Counted from the stretch's first letter, positions 46,649-55,340 are shown. The stretch: 64,000 bases of DNA from Ectobacillus funiculus (GCF_004138295.1 NZ_SCFM01000013.1:62001-126000), one strand, 5' to 3'. Program-made: numbers and translations. Notes: generated from the letters alone by a model not told the origin.

Positions 46649-46676
46649 TGCCGACTTCGTGCCGATTTCATGCCGA
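46649..46676 (+). repeat. three TGCCGA units with 11-bp period
   Basis: TGCCGA occurs at 46649, 46660 and 46671, each separated by five variable bases. The spacing is about one helical turn, as expected for adjacent protein binding sites. They lie about 170 bp before the partial tRNA-Sec-like gene and may be integrase arm sites or the end of a lost integrase gene. Confidence 0.6.
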
Positions 46677-46849
46677 AATGATTTTATTTTGCATTTAAAT
46701 TTATTATAAGAAAAGGGTTAAACCCTTGATATAAAGCCGTTTTTTATAATTCATTTCAAGCTGTTTTACGTTCGCCTAATCAAGTTCGAAATGGAAGGGT
46801 CTATTGGATAGCAGACTGCCGAGACCCCTTGATATTACTGAAGAAATTG

Positions 46850-46892
46850 AAGCTGAATGGGGTACCGGTGTCCCCGCGGTCTTCAAAACCGA
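46850..46892 (+). other. partial tRNA-Sec (selC)-like sequence
   Basis: The anticodon arm GGTCTTCAAAACC gives a UCA anticodon in a CTTCAAA loop, and upstream GGTACCGGTGTCCCC resembles the extended D arm of selenocysteine tRNA. The sequence is lost after the anticodon stem, so this is only the 5' half. The segment TTCAAAACCG recurs at 52262-52271. It probably marks an integration crossover in the anticodon arm. Confidence 0.6.
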
Positions 46893-46906
46893 AGGATATT
46901 AAATAA

Positions 46907-46945
46907 TAAAAGACAGTGAGTAATGTACATACTTACTGTCTTTTT
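46907..46945 (+). terminator. terminator after the Sec-like fragment
   Basis: AAAGACAGTGAGTA pairs with TACTTACTGTCTTT around a short loop, followed by a T run. A related AAAGACAGTGAG hairpin lies at 52314-52348 after the second TTCAAAACCG copy. Confidence 0.75.
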
Positions 46946-47087
46946 GTGTTAAAAAGTCAAAAAAAATTTTTATTCACAGCATTAATTTTTGGTCAATAAA
47001 ACGATTAGTATTCCATCCTTCTCCTTAACATGTAAAACAACTTATGCAACATAAATCAATTAAGAATTATCCACTGCTGATGGCTAC

Positions 47088-47996
47088 TTAAAATAACTTA
47101 TTTAGCGGGTTAAATTTCTCGTTATTCTCTTTTAGTTCATTAGAAAACATATGCAAATAACGCTCAGTTGTCTTTATGCTAGTATGACGTAAAATCCTTG
47201 CTAAGGACACAATGTCTCCACCAGACTGAATATAAGTCTTGGCATAGTAATGTCGGCAAGAGTGTGCAGAACAGCGTGTCTCAGGAAATTCCATAGCCTG
47301 AGAAAGCCGTTTAAAAAAGCATTTTATGGCATTGTCTGTCAGGGACTGATTAGTCTTGTTAACAAAAACGTTAGAAGAGAGTTTGTTGAATTTCTCTTCA
47401 CAATATACTCTCCATAGGGAAAGTTCTCGGAGTAAGGAACTTGCAATAGGCACATTTGCTTCTTTTCTTGCCTTCCCAAAGACCTTCATTTGTCCTGTTT
47501 CAAAGTTGATGTCTTCCCATCTTAAATTAACCAGTTCTCCTAGGCGTATACCCGTTCCGATAAGAGTAAGGAATGCAGTATAGTTTCGTACCGCATAGAA
47601 TGTATCTTCTCTGCGTTTCTTTCTTCTCAGATAAGAAATGATTTCTTTTACTTCTTCATCAGTAAAGGTATGAATGCGAGCATCCTCCCGAACTTTTTTA
47701 ACTTCTGTAAAAGGATTTTCTTCTATAATTTTTTCTTTTACCGCCCAGTTAAAAAGAGCCTTAATTCGTTTTAGACGTGAGTTTAAGGTAGTTGGTTTAT
47801 CACCGTTCTCCTTGCAGTACATCATATAGCGCTTTGCAACTCGAGGTGTAATATCATTAACTTGTTCAATACCTTGAGCAACAAGAAACCCCTCTAAATG
47901 CTTGTAGTTATACTCAGAAGTTTTAATGCTATGCTCTGTCACGTTCTCATACCGTTTCTCAGCAATAAACTCCTCAATTAAAAATCGTACTAACAT
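47088..47996 (-). CDS. tyrosine recombinase/integrase
   Basis: The 302-residue protein has an N-terminal core-binding (SAM-like) domain (about 1-95) and a complete catalytic domain: Arg151 (GTGIRLGEL), His245-x-x-Arg248 (SAHSCRHYY), His271 and Tyr280 (TTERYLH). It looks intact. It faces the partial tRNA-Sec-like sequence, as expected for an integrase near its attachment site, and ends about 200 bp from it. It most likely inserted an element carrying the DUF262 operon, or an earlier element at the same place. Confidence 0.88.
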   Translation of the reverse strand: MLVRFLIEEFIAEKRYENVTEHSIKTSEYNYKHLEGFLVAQGIEQVNDITPRVAKRYMMYCKENGDKPTTLNSRLKRIKALFNWAVKEKIIEENPFTEVKKVREDARIHTFTDEEVKEIISYLRRKKRREDTFYAVRNYTAFLTLIGTGIRLGELVNLRWEDINFETGQMKVFGKARKEANVPIASSLLRELSLWRVYCEEKFNKLSSNVFVNKTNQSLTDNAIKCFFKRLSQAMEFPETRCSAHSCRHYYAKTYIQSGGDIVSLARILRHTSIKTTERYLHMFSNELKENNEKFNPLNKLF

Positions 47997-48119
47997 AAAA
48001 AAACACTCCTCACAATGTAATGGAGAAGTGGTCAGTCCGTCGCGTTTTAGATGCTATCTCAGACTACTACACAAAATAGTAAGACAAGAATCCTAAAACC
48101 CTTGATAATATTGTTAAAA

Positions 48120-48165
48120 TGGAGCATGGGGGCTCGAACCCCTGACCTCTACGCTGCCAGCGTGG
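48120..48165 (-). other. 3' half of a tRNA-Ala(GGC) gene, left copy
   Basis: Read on the minus strand it runs from the anticodon loop CTGGCAG through a complete T arm (GGGGTTCGAGCCCC) to acceptor ATGCTCC plus A. The acceptor contains U70, half of the alanine G3-U70 identity pair. The 5' half of the tRNA is missing. A near-identical fragment lies at 53598-53642 in the same orientation. Confidence 0.75.
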
Positions 48166-48195
48166 TCTACATCATTTCCTATGATTTACTAAAAG

Positions 48196-48372
48196 TCCGT
48201 GAATGGCTTTGTATCAAGGTTTCTGAGGCCTTTATAAGTCTTTTGGTGAACTGTAATTTCCGATAGTTTTCTAGAGTACGTGACCAAAATGTTACCAGAG
48301 TGTGCCCAATATTTTAGTATTGAAAATGTATTTGTTTTATTAAAAAGTAGGAAGTTGAGATGTGATGGTATG
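48196..48372 (+). repeat. element-end repeat, left copy
   Basis: Matches 52559-52716 in order and spacing: an AATGG..TTTTAT-like start, CTGTAATTTCCG(A/G)TAGTTTTC, GTGACCAA, and finally identical GAGATGTGATGGTATG (48357-48372). The copies have diverged. Each directly follows a tRNA fragment. Confidence 0.7.
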
Positions 48373-48480
48373 ACAAATGTTGAAGAAATGACTGGAATTT
48401 CAAAAAGTACCTTAATATGGGCTAAACGTAAGCTAAAAACTAAAGTGATGCAAGAAGTAGCAAGTAATAAAATGAAATAA
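48289..48480 (+). pseudogene. HTH fragment, probably recombinase remnant
   Basis: About 63 codons within and after the element-end repeat encode VEEMTGISKSTLIWAKRKL, a helix-turn-helix pattern like the C-terminus of serine resolvases. There is no ribosome binding site. The corresponding frame in the right-hand repeat is broken. Confidence 0.4.
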
Positions 48481-48505
48481 ATAAGAGCGGCATGTATATC
48501 CGCCC

Positions 48506-49459
48506 TTATTTGGGATAAGTGACATTAGGTAATTTAAGCCCTATATGACCAATAATCCCTTTGTTATATTCTTCATCTGGAATAAAAAATAATCTCCAGG
48601 GACCAGGAGTCATCCTTGCATGCCATGAAAATACCTTAAATTCACCATTTGGCAATTGAAAAGTATGTTCTATTTCAAAACGAGTTAATGTTTCCTTGCT
48701 CTCTGGAGTAACTTTAGAAGAGAAATAGTCAGGTTCAAAAAGACCGTTCCAAGTTGAAAAGTATGAATTGAACTCCAATAAACGCTTTATTGTTTGGCGA
48801 AAAATTGGATTTCCAAAATGCAAATCCCTAATTTGCCTTTCCACGCGCTCACAGAATACCAAATGTGGGAATATTGATTCCCTTCTGTTCCATAAATCTT
48901 TACCATCTATAATTCTATTAAGCTTTTGAGTATTGAACCATTCAAGGTGTTCTTCCAAATGAGATTGATCACTTGCATGGTTTATTAAAATTTCTTCGGT
49001 AACTATATCTGCTACGTCATCATCCAGGTACTCCATTACCAAGTAAAGCTTTGAGGCAGACCACCGATCTTCACTTTTGAAACTTACAGCAAGACCATCA
49101 AGTAAATATGCTGCTCCCAGACCATTTCCTTGTTTGCCATCAAATTTAAAATCAGAATTTAATTGTCGTTGGTATAATTCATTTTCTACTTCGGAATTTA
49201 TGTATGGTGCCTTATGTGATAAGGAACGAAGATATCTTTGATATTCTTTATCAACATGAGGATCATTAAGCCAATTTCCAATATGATAATCAGGGGCAAT
49301 TAATTCTTTATAAAAGTTTTCCGTTGTTCTTAAAGACCTCTCGGCTCCTTTGTTTATGGCTGTTTTGCATACTAAAATGAAGTTATTCATTAACTCGCGA
49401 CCTAAAAATATATCTTTTGCAGGTATATTAGAGGATAAATCATTTAATATAAGTTCCAT
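48506..49459 (-). CDS. unknown 317-residue protein, third gene of DUF262 operon
   Basis: The last gene of a three-gene minus-strand operon, 19 bp after the ATPase gene, with AAAGGGA upstream of its start. The N-terminal 250 residues are helical and unrecognised. The C-terminal 60 residues (HTFQLPNGEFKVFSWHARMT, then WRLFFIPDE and IIGHIGLKLP) form a strand-rich pattern that recalls RelE/ParE/HigB-type toxin folds, with Trp, His and Arg at strand ends. That resemblance is weak and unverified. As the variable third gene beside a DUF262 protein and an ATPase it is the likely effector. Confidence 0.5.
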   Translation of the reverse strand: MELILNDLSSNIPAKDIFLGRELMNNFILVCKTAINKGAERSLRTTENFYKELIAPDYHIGNWLNDPHVDKEYQRYLRSLSHKAPYINSEVENELYQRQLNSDFKFDGKQGNGLGAAYLLDGLAVSFKSEDRWSASKLYLVMEYLDDDVADIVTEEILINHASDQSHLEEHLEWFNTQKLNRIIDGKDLWNRRESIFPHLVFCERVERQIRDLHFGNPIFRQTIKRLLEFNSYFSTWNGLFEPDYFSSKVTPESKETLTRFEIEHTFQLPNGEFKVFSWHARMTPGPWRLFFIPDEEYNKGIIGHIGLKLPNVTYPK

Positions 49460-49478
49460 TTATATTCATTCCCTTTAG

Positions 49479-50585
49479 CTAGATTAATTGATCTAAACTC
49501 TTATCCCATTCATCAAAGAAACCTTCCGGCCACCTATCTAACCGTCCATTTTTATCTATTTTAGGTGAAATAACTTTGTGGCTTAATTGTTCAGTTATCC
49601 AACTTCTTTCAAAAAAATGAATTTTTATTTTTTTATCGGAGATTTCCTGATTTTTTACTGCTACTCTAATTCCATTAAGTACATGGTCGCTGTGGGTTTC
49701 TAAGATAATCTGCACTCCGGCATTAACAGCCTTCGCTATAAGTCTCCCCATTTCAAATTGTCCTTGAGGGTGTAGATGGGCTTCTGGGTTTTCAATTAGT
49801 AAAATTGAACCTGGAGGAGAGGCTAGAATAGCAGTAATTACTGGTAATACATTGGTTAATCCAAATCCCACATTAGTGGAACGGAATTCGTTTGTAACAT
49901 CTCTTTCCCCTAAGAACTGATACCGAAGACTAACTAGGTCAATATCATCGTGTTCAGTAACTTTTAATCGTGTACCCGGACTAATTGTTCCCATCCAGGC
50001 ATCAATTTGGGTTTTTAGACTGCGGGAAGGTGTTCCAGGATGGATAAGACTTTCATTTGGAATAGGCTCATCTCCAAAAACAGAAATAAAATGAATTGTA
50101 TACTCTCCTCTGATTCCAAGCTGTTTGTGATTCCTTACGCTATACTGAGAAGTTTTAAAAGAGGTTCTCGGTCCAATTCGTTCTGCTGTAAGATATTGAA
50201 AACTGTCTGAAAAAAGGGCTAATCGATAGATGGCGTCATCGTTCTGTTTATTTTTTAGTTTTAAAAACTCTGAGGATTTATCATACTCCCATATCCAAGT
50301 TGCTTTGTAGTTGTCAGAGGTTTCGACCGTAAAAGAAATTTCTTCTTCTTCAGCATTTTGATTCAACGCGTCTTGCCCCGTGCCTATTGATATTAAGTTT
50401 CCATTTAAAACTAACCCACTAGTATTTAAAGTACCCTGTAAATAAGATTGTCTTAAAAGAAGTAAAGATTGAATAATTGTTGATTTCCCGGTACCATTTA
50501 AACCAGATAGTAAAGTTAGAGGTCCAATCGATATTTGTTCCTCTTTAAAACACTTAAAGTTTTTTAAATACAAAGAATTAATCAT
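49479..50585 (-). CDS. RecF/OLD-like AAA ATPase (DUF3696-type)
   Basis: The 368-residue ABC-class ATPase has an N-terminal NFKCFKE segment, Walker A GLNGTGKST (about 29-37), Walker B LLIENPEAHLHP (about 263-274) and ETHSDHVLNGIR (D-loop and His switch), the order seen in RecF/OLD proteins. It lacks a TOPRIM nuclease domain; the C-terminal 50 residues match DUF3696-type endings (GRLDRWPEGFFDE). It overlaps the DUF262 gene by ATGA and has AGGAGG at its start. A sensor or switch that controls the third protein is plausible. Confidence 0.82.
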   Translation of the reverse strand: MINSLYLKNFKCFKEEQISIGPLTLLSGLNGTGKSTIIQSLLLLRQSYLQGTLNTSGLVLNGNLISIGTGQDALNQNAEEEEISFTVETSDNYKATWIWEYDKSSEFLKLKNKQNDDAIYRLALFSDSFQYLTAERIGPRTSFKTSQYSVRNHKQLGIRGEYTIHFISVFGDEPIPNESLIHPGTPSRSLKTQIDAWMGTISPGTRLKVTEHDDIDLVSLRYQFLGERDVTNEFRSTNVGFGLTNVLPVITAILASPPGSILLIENPEAHLHPQGQFEMGRLIAKAVNAGVQIILETHSDHVLNGIRVAVKNQEISDKKIKIHFFERSWITEQLSHKVISPKIDKNGRLDRWPEGFFDEWDKSLDQLI

Positions 50586-51700
50586 TTCAAAACCTCCTGG
50601 ACGATATTTTCAATGCCTTTAAACCTTTTTTGCACAAAAGTGCTTTGGCTAGTTCCTGTGGTTATTGACCTGTCAAAACTTTTATCATTATTTAATAAGT
50701 CAATAAACATAGAAATTAATTTATTCTTTTTTATTCTTAATAAATTTAACTGTTGATTGCTTAAGCCACCCAATATTACTGACCACGCTTCAAACAATGC
50801 TTTATTTATAGGTTTTCTTGAATCATTTTTACCGTATCTTTTCCTGAATGCATCATTATCAAAAATTTTAATAGCTGCATCCATTGCTTTAATGAATTTT
50901 TCTTTTAGTATTTTTCTTTCAGAAAGAGAAGTTTTCCCTAAATTAATCATCGCATTATTCAAGAAGTTTTCGAGATCAGGTGTATAGTTTGTATAAGGGA
51001 CCATTGTAAAAGCTAAAAAACGTAACACCATTTCTCTGTCCTGCATACGATCTGATTTAATAAGGTAACATGTCGCTTCCTTAAAAACATCCAACTCAGC
51101 TAACTCCTCGAGAAAGTCTGCAGCAAAACCTTGATTTAAAGCATGACGAATTTCTTGCGGTTCAAGAGTAAGACCACCTGTATTAATCCTTCTAAAGATA
51201 TTAAATTTTACTTCCGGAGGGGTTCCAGGATTGATAATAAAAACTGTAACCTGCGTTTCTTCTATTCGTCTTTGCATCTGGCGGGGAAGGTCATCAAATT
51301 TAAAGTCATTATACTGAGTAAGGAATTCTAGATTAGTTAGTTGTAAATTTTTATCAACAACAAATTTCTTTAAAGTTGTTAATCTTTGTAAGCCATCAAC
51401 AATTAGCCACTCATTATCATCTGTACCATCAAAGTAAAATGCTGGCAAGGGGATTCTTACCATAAGAGATTCAATCAATCGGCTTTGCTCACTAGTTCTC
51501 CAAAGGTCGCCTTTTCTTTGGAATTTTGTATTTAAGGCAATTTCATTTTCTTTAATTCTTTTGATAAGTAAATCTAATGTCATAGAACGCATAGAAATAT
51601 CTATTTTTGCGGGATCAAAAGGTTCAGTTATAATTTCATTATTATCATCATTATATACCTCCTCCTCTATCTCTTGTTCATCGTTATAAAAGTCTGTCAT
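50582..51700 (-). CDS. DUF262 (GmrSD-N/ParB-like) protein
   Basis: The protein has 372 residues from the ATG at 51,700, which follows GAGGTGG; a GTG at 51,709 is less likely. An acidic N-terminal tail precedes the DUF262 core: FQRKGDLW, VRIPLPAFYFDG and WLIVDGLQRLTTL (Asp105 to Leu113 counting from the GTG), which matches the DGxQR motif of GmrS-type NTP-using nucleases. The typical C-terminal DUF1524 HNH domain is absent. It is the first gene of the operon. By analogy to GmrS it may sense nucleotides or modified DNA and feed the ATPase. Confidence 0.8.
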   Translation of the reverse strand: MTDFYNDEQEIEEEVYNDDNNEIITEPFDPAKIDISMRSMTLDLLIKRIKENEIALNTKFQRKGDLWRTSEQSRLIESLMVRIPLPAFYFDGTDDNEWLIVDGLQRLTTLKKFVVDKNLQLTNLEFLTQYNDFKFDDLPRQMQRRIEETQVTVFIINPGTPPEVKFNIFRRINTGGLTLEPQEIRHALNQGFAADFLEELAELDVFKEATCYLIKSDRMQDREMVLRFLAFTMVPYTNYTPDLENFLNNAMINLGKTSLSERKILKEKFIKAMDAAIKIFDNDAFRKRYGKNDSRKPINKALFEAWSVILGGLSNQQLNLLRIKKNKLISMFIDLLNNDKSFDRSITTGTSQSTFVQKRFKGIENIVQEVLK

Positions 51701-52261
51701 TATTTCCACCTCAGTTCTAATTTAATTAAAATTATCGATTCAATTATCTCATATTCTAACTAATATTTGGTTATATTAGTACACTTATTTCCAAGTGGAG
51801 TAGGGATACCCAACAGTAAGTCTATCTTCCTAGGCTAAATAGCATAAAAACTTTACTAATGATAGGTTATTTTTGTTGAAAATTCTTAGAGAATGCAAAA
51901 TATTATTGGTAAGTCGTTCATCGGCTGTTCGTAATAAACTCTTTAGTGAAATTATGCAGGCGTACCGAAGTTTGAAAGAAGGTACATTTAATCTTCATGT
52001 GATTAGGTTATGAGATAGTACAAACATAGAGAGTGTAATTGAAAGGCGCTTCCACACTCCAATAAATTGATTGCTTTTTAGTATTCTGGGGACAAAAGGT
52101 AATAAAATCATATGGATTTTAACATATTGATTTGTGGTGCCCTGCTTGGTGCCCAAATTTCTTAAATTAGAAATCACAGGAAAACAATAGAAAGCAAAAA
52201 AATTTAATTTATTAATACTTATGGCTACTTCAAGGTATTAGAAAAACAGATGCTAGCAAAT

Positions 52262-52271
52262 TTCAAAACCG
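52262..52271 (+). repeat. second copy of the Sec-like core
   Basis: TTCAAAACCG is identical to 46882-46891 and in the same orientation. In both copies a hairpin starting AAAGACAGTGAG follows (26 bp later on the left, 43 bp later here). The match is short, but the shared downstream hairpin supports an attR-like role. Confidence 0.5.
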
Positions 52272-52494
52272 CTTGTATAGGGGGTAGCATATTTCATTTA
52301 AGCTATTAAAAACAAAGACAGTGAGCAACTTAAAGTTCCTTGTCTTTGTTTGATTAGATATCAAACTGTTTAATTAAAGGAAACCTTTATTCGCAGCCTC
52401 AAGAGTATATTTTTGGTCACAAATTAGTCACGTGACCGTTAGAAAAGATGGCTTAATCATTAGTTATTGATAAACCCAGCAATATAAAGTGTTT

Positions 52495-52530
52495 CAACTG
52501 GGAGAGCGCTACCTTGACAACGCGGTCAGT
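52495..52530 (+). other. partial tRNA-Val(GAC)-like sequence
   Basis: CTGGGAGAGCGCTACCTTGA and the following bases cover the D-loop and an anticodon arm with a GAC anticodon in a TTGACAA loop. It resembles the intact tRNA-Val(GAC) at 53856-53928 over the same parts but lacks acceptor and T arm. It sits just before the right element-end repeat, as the Ala fragment does before the left one. Confidence 0.55.
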
Positions 52531-52558
52531 GTATTATTTTTCTATAATATCCTATTGT

Positions 52559-52716
52559 GCCTGGAAATGGTTTTATATTAAGGCTTATGAGGTGTCTGTC
52601 AACTTTAAAATTGACTGTAATTTCCGGTAGTTTTCGGTAGTGTGTGACCAATATTTTGGTGTGAAAAATGCATTTCTTGCAAGGGAAATAACAAGGTTTT
52701 GAGATGTGATGGTATG
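52559..52716 (+). repeat. element-end repeat, right copy
   Basis: Diverged direct repeat of 48196-48372; it ends with the identical GAGATGTGATGGTATG (52701-52716). The two copies enclose the DUF262 operon. Confidence 0.7.
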
Positions 52717-52856
52717 CCAGCCAACTAAAAACTATAAAATACGATCCCCTTGGTTAAGTGAAAAAGGAAGTATCTCTATAGGAGAAGCAGTTGGATGATT
52801 AACAACTTGAATTAGGAAGGGAGCAACATGCTAGTGTAAAAGCAAATAAAAAAGAA

Positions 52857-53465
52857 ATGACAGTATGGAATGAAGAGCAAATAAATCAGTTTCTCAAGGC
52901 AGCAAAAGAGGATCCTGGATATATCGTCTTTCACTTGGCGTTAACAACGGGAATGCGACAAGGTGAAAGACTCGGGCTACGCTGGAGAGATGTTGATTTG
53001 GAAAAAGGTTTAATCCATATTAGGCAAACGTTAAGCTATGATGGGAAGGAATTTATAAGTGGGGCTAAAACTAAACCTAGTCTACGAACCATCAACTTAT
53101 CTGAGACTACGATAAGGGTGTTGAAGGGGCGTAAATTAATCGTTTCAAAAGAGAAGCTTAGCTTGGGACCTATTTACGAGGACTTCGATTTGGTAGCATG
53201 TACACAGCACGGAATGCCTGTCAATCCGGCAAATGTTAGAAGGACCTTTAATCGATTTATTAAAGTGGCGGATGCTCCTAAAATCCGCTTCCACGATTTA
53301 AGATATACTCATGCAAATTTGTTATTGTCCAAGGGGATAAATGTAAAGATCATATCAGAGCGGTTGGGACACAATAATATAAAAGTTACGCTTGATACGT
53401 ATTCACATGTGCTTCCAACGATGCAAGAAGAAGTGGCTCGTAAACTAGACGAAATTATTAAATGA
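52857..53465 (+). pseudogene. truncated tyrosine recombinase
   Basis: The 202 residues cover only the catalytic domain: Arg34 (TTGMRQGE), HDLRYTHA, HNN and the Tyr in LDTYSHV. The N-terminal DNA-binding domains expected for this Tn916/phage-type family (about 380-400 residues) are missing, and the first ATG lacks a ribosome binding site. It is probably inactive. Its end lies about 130 bp from the right tRNA-Ala fragment, the usual integrase-att arrangement, so it was likely the integrase for that site. Confidence 0.8.
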
Positions 53466-53597
53466 TAACAGGTGTGACCAAGCCGTTACCAAAATGTTAC
53501 CAAAGAGCAATTTAGTAAGATTTCTGCTACCTACAAGTGATAAAGGGAAAAAGAAAAAAACTTGATTTCTCAAGGTTTTACTGCATTTCTAATGGTA

Positions 53598-53642
53598 TGG
53601 AGCATAAGGGCTCGAACCCGTGACCTCTACGCTGCCAGCGTT
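53598..53642 (-). other. 3' half of a tRNA-Ala(GGC) gene, right copy
   Basis: It has the same anticodon loop, T arm and acceptor with U70 as 48120-48165, with a few substitutions. The 5' half is missing here too. The two fragments are direct repeats about 5.5 kb apart. Confidence 0.75.
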
Positions 53643-53823
53643 AGGAACGCCATTTTTTGTTCTTCTATTTTTATACATCCCAGAATTAGAGGATCATGTA
53701 GATCATTAATTAAAACTCACACAAAAAATGGAACTGTTGACCAAAAAGGAGTTATTGACCAAATCTTGACCAAGAAACAAAAAATTTACTCCTCGAAAAA
53801 AGATAAAGCTTCGCTACGTAAAG

Positions 53824-53850
53824 AAAACCCCTTGAGTATCAAGGGGTTTT
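53824..53850. terminator. bidirectional terminator downstream of tRNA-Val
   Basis: AAAACCCCTTGA and TCAAGGGGTTTT are perfect 12-bp arms around GTA. It lies at the 3' end of the minus-strand tRNA gene and closes the accessory region. Confidence 0.85.
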
Positions 53851-53855
53851 AGTAA

Positions 53856-53928
53856 TGATCCCGACTGGGTTCGAACCAGCGACCTCCACCCTGTCAAGGT
53901 GGCGCTCTCCCTGCTGAGCTACAGGATC
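53856..53928 (-). tRNA. tRNA-Val(GAC)
   Basis: A complete 73-nt cloverleaf on the minus strand: acceptor GATCCTG with CGGGATC, D arm AGCTCAGCAGGGAGAGC, anticodon stem CCACC/GGTGG with loop TTGACAG (anticodon GAC) and T arm with GGTTCGAACC. The discriminator is A; CCA is not encoded. It is the first intact host-type gene next to the island and the kind of site at which such islands insert. Confidence 0.88.
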
Positions 53929-54119
53929 GTAATGTAAGTTATGTATTACATAATATATAACGTTTCTAACAACTTGTCAACGTTTTCTTTACAAACATAT
54001 CCAATGTTTATAAACTATGATATAGTAAGAAATGTCTTATAGAAAGATAATATAAGTTTGCTTGTTTAGAAAGCGTTTAATATAGTGAATGATTGAGAAA
54101 AAAGTAGAGGAGAACGGAT

Positions 54120-55340
54120 ATGAAGAGAGCTAAAATATATACGATGCTGCTCACAGCTATTTTGGTGTTTTTGAGCGTTCCATCGAGATATTATGCAAAT
54201 ACGGAGCAGCCGGATGTGGTTGGGAAATATGCGGTGTCGATTGATGCGAAAACCGGAGATGTTTTATATGATAAGAATGCCAACGCTCAGGCATATCCAG
54301 CGAGTATTACAAAGGTGTTAACGGCGATTTTGCTGATGGAGCATGTGGCCCCTGGGGAGCAGATTGGGTTCTCGCAGACAGCGTTAAATCAAGATAAGAG
54401 TAATTATCAAATTGAGTTTCAGCCGGGAGAGACAATTGATCGTGATACAGCTCTTATGATTTTGATGGTGCTTAGCGCGAATGATGTGGCTGTGGCGATT
54501 GCGGAGCATATTGCAGGAAGCACGGAGGCTTTTTCTAAGCTGATGAATGAGAAGGCTGTGGAGCTTGGAGCGAAGAATAGCCATTTTGTGACACCTAATG
54601 GGCTGCATGATCCAGCGCACATTACGACCCCATATGATATGGCGATGATTACGCGCGGGGTGTTGAAGTATCCTGAGATTCTGAAGGCGATGAGTACGAA
54701 GCAAACGACGGTGACAACATCACGGCAAACGGTCTCCATTTTTAATAAGGCAACCTTTTTTGAGCTGCCAAATTTTATCGCGGGAAAGACTGGCTTTACA
54801 GATCAGGCACACCATACGCTCATTTTGATTAACCAAAAGGATAATATGGAGATTATTAATGTTGTCATGTCTTCGCATAGACCGGATATTTATAATGATA
54901 TGAATGTGATAGCGAACTACGCATTTAATAGTTTTGAGAAGCAAACTGTGCTTGATAAGGCGAAGTGGAGTAAACAAGAGAAGCTGTTACATCAGACAGT
55001 TCATATGGAGCTGGAAAGAGGAAGTGAACTGCTGTTAAAGCGCGGAGAAGGTAAGAAGGTACAAGCTAATTTTGAGCCATTACAGTTGAACGATGAGAAG
55101 CTGTACAAGGAAGGCATTCATAAAGGTGAAGTGCTTGGCCAAGTGCGTGTTATGAAAAATGGAAATGTGTTAGATACCGTCAATGTACTTTCCAAGGATG
55201 ATGTAGCGTATGAAAAACCAGAGCCGAAGAAGCCTTTAACGTTTTCAATTGAGGCTGCAGCTCTTGGTTTACTTGCATTGTGCAGTCTTGCTTTTGTTGT
55301 ATGGAAAGTAAGAAGGAGAGTAAAAGAAAGGGCAATGTAG
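54120..55340 (+). CDS. D-alanyl-D-alanine carboxypeptidase (DacF-type)
   Basis: The 406-residue low-molecular-mass penicillin-binding protein has a signal peptide (about 1-27), the active-site SxxK in ASITK (Ser62, Lys65), SAN (119-121) and KTG (223-225). A C-terminal beta domain (about 270-370) and a C-terminal membrane anchor (about 375-400) with basic tail follow. It removes the terminal D-Ala from peptidoglycan pentapeptides on the outer face of the membrane. GAGGAGAACGG precedes the start. Which of the sporulation or vegetative types it is cannot be told. Confidence 0.9.
   Translation: MKRAKIYTMLLTAILVFLSVPSRYYANTEQPDVVGKYAVSIDAKTGDVLYDKNANAQAYPASITKVLTAILLMEHVAPGEQIGFSQTALNQDKSNYQIEFQPGETIDRDTALMILMVLSANDVAVAIAEHIAGSTEAFSKLMNEKAVELGAKNSHFVTPNGLHDPAHITTPYDMAMITRGVLKYPEILKAMSTKQTTVTTSRQTVSIFNKATFFELPNFIAGKTGFTDQAHHTLILINQKDNMEIINVVMSSHRPDIYNDMNVIANYAFNSFEKQTVLDKAKWSKQEKLLHQTVHMELERGSELLLKRGEGKKVQANFEPLQLNDEKLYKEGIHKGEVLGQVRVMKNGNVLDTVNVLSKDDVAYEKPEPKKPLTFSIEAAALGLLALCSLAFVVWKVRRRVKERAM

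Larger units (their letters stand above)
46561..47087. other. left edge of the integration hot spot
   Basis: This gene-free stretch holds the TGCCGA triplet, a tRNA-Sec-like partial gene and a terminator. Short sequences resembling CCCTTGATA occur near 46,722 and 46,828 and again near 48,099, close to the partial tRNA genes. Confidence 0.5.
51701..52856. other. promoter region of DUF262 operon and duplicated attachment region
   Basis: The first 250 bases hold the divergent AT-rich leader of the operon. From 52,262 onward come a second TTCAAAACCG, the AAAGACAGTGAG hairpin, a tRNA-Val-like fragment and the right element-end repeat. No intact gene is present. Confidence 0.6.

Noticed and set aside
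48289-48480. Stand-alone HTH regulator of the DUF262 operon
   Set aside because: No ribosome binding site, and the frame lies inside a repeated element end whose second copy is broken, so it is more likely a recombinase remnant.
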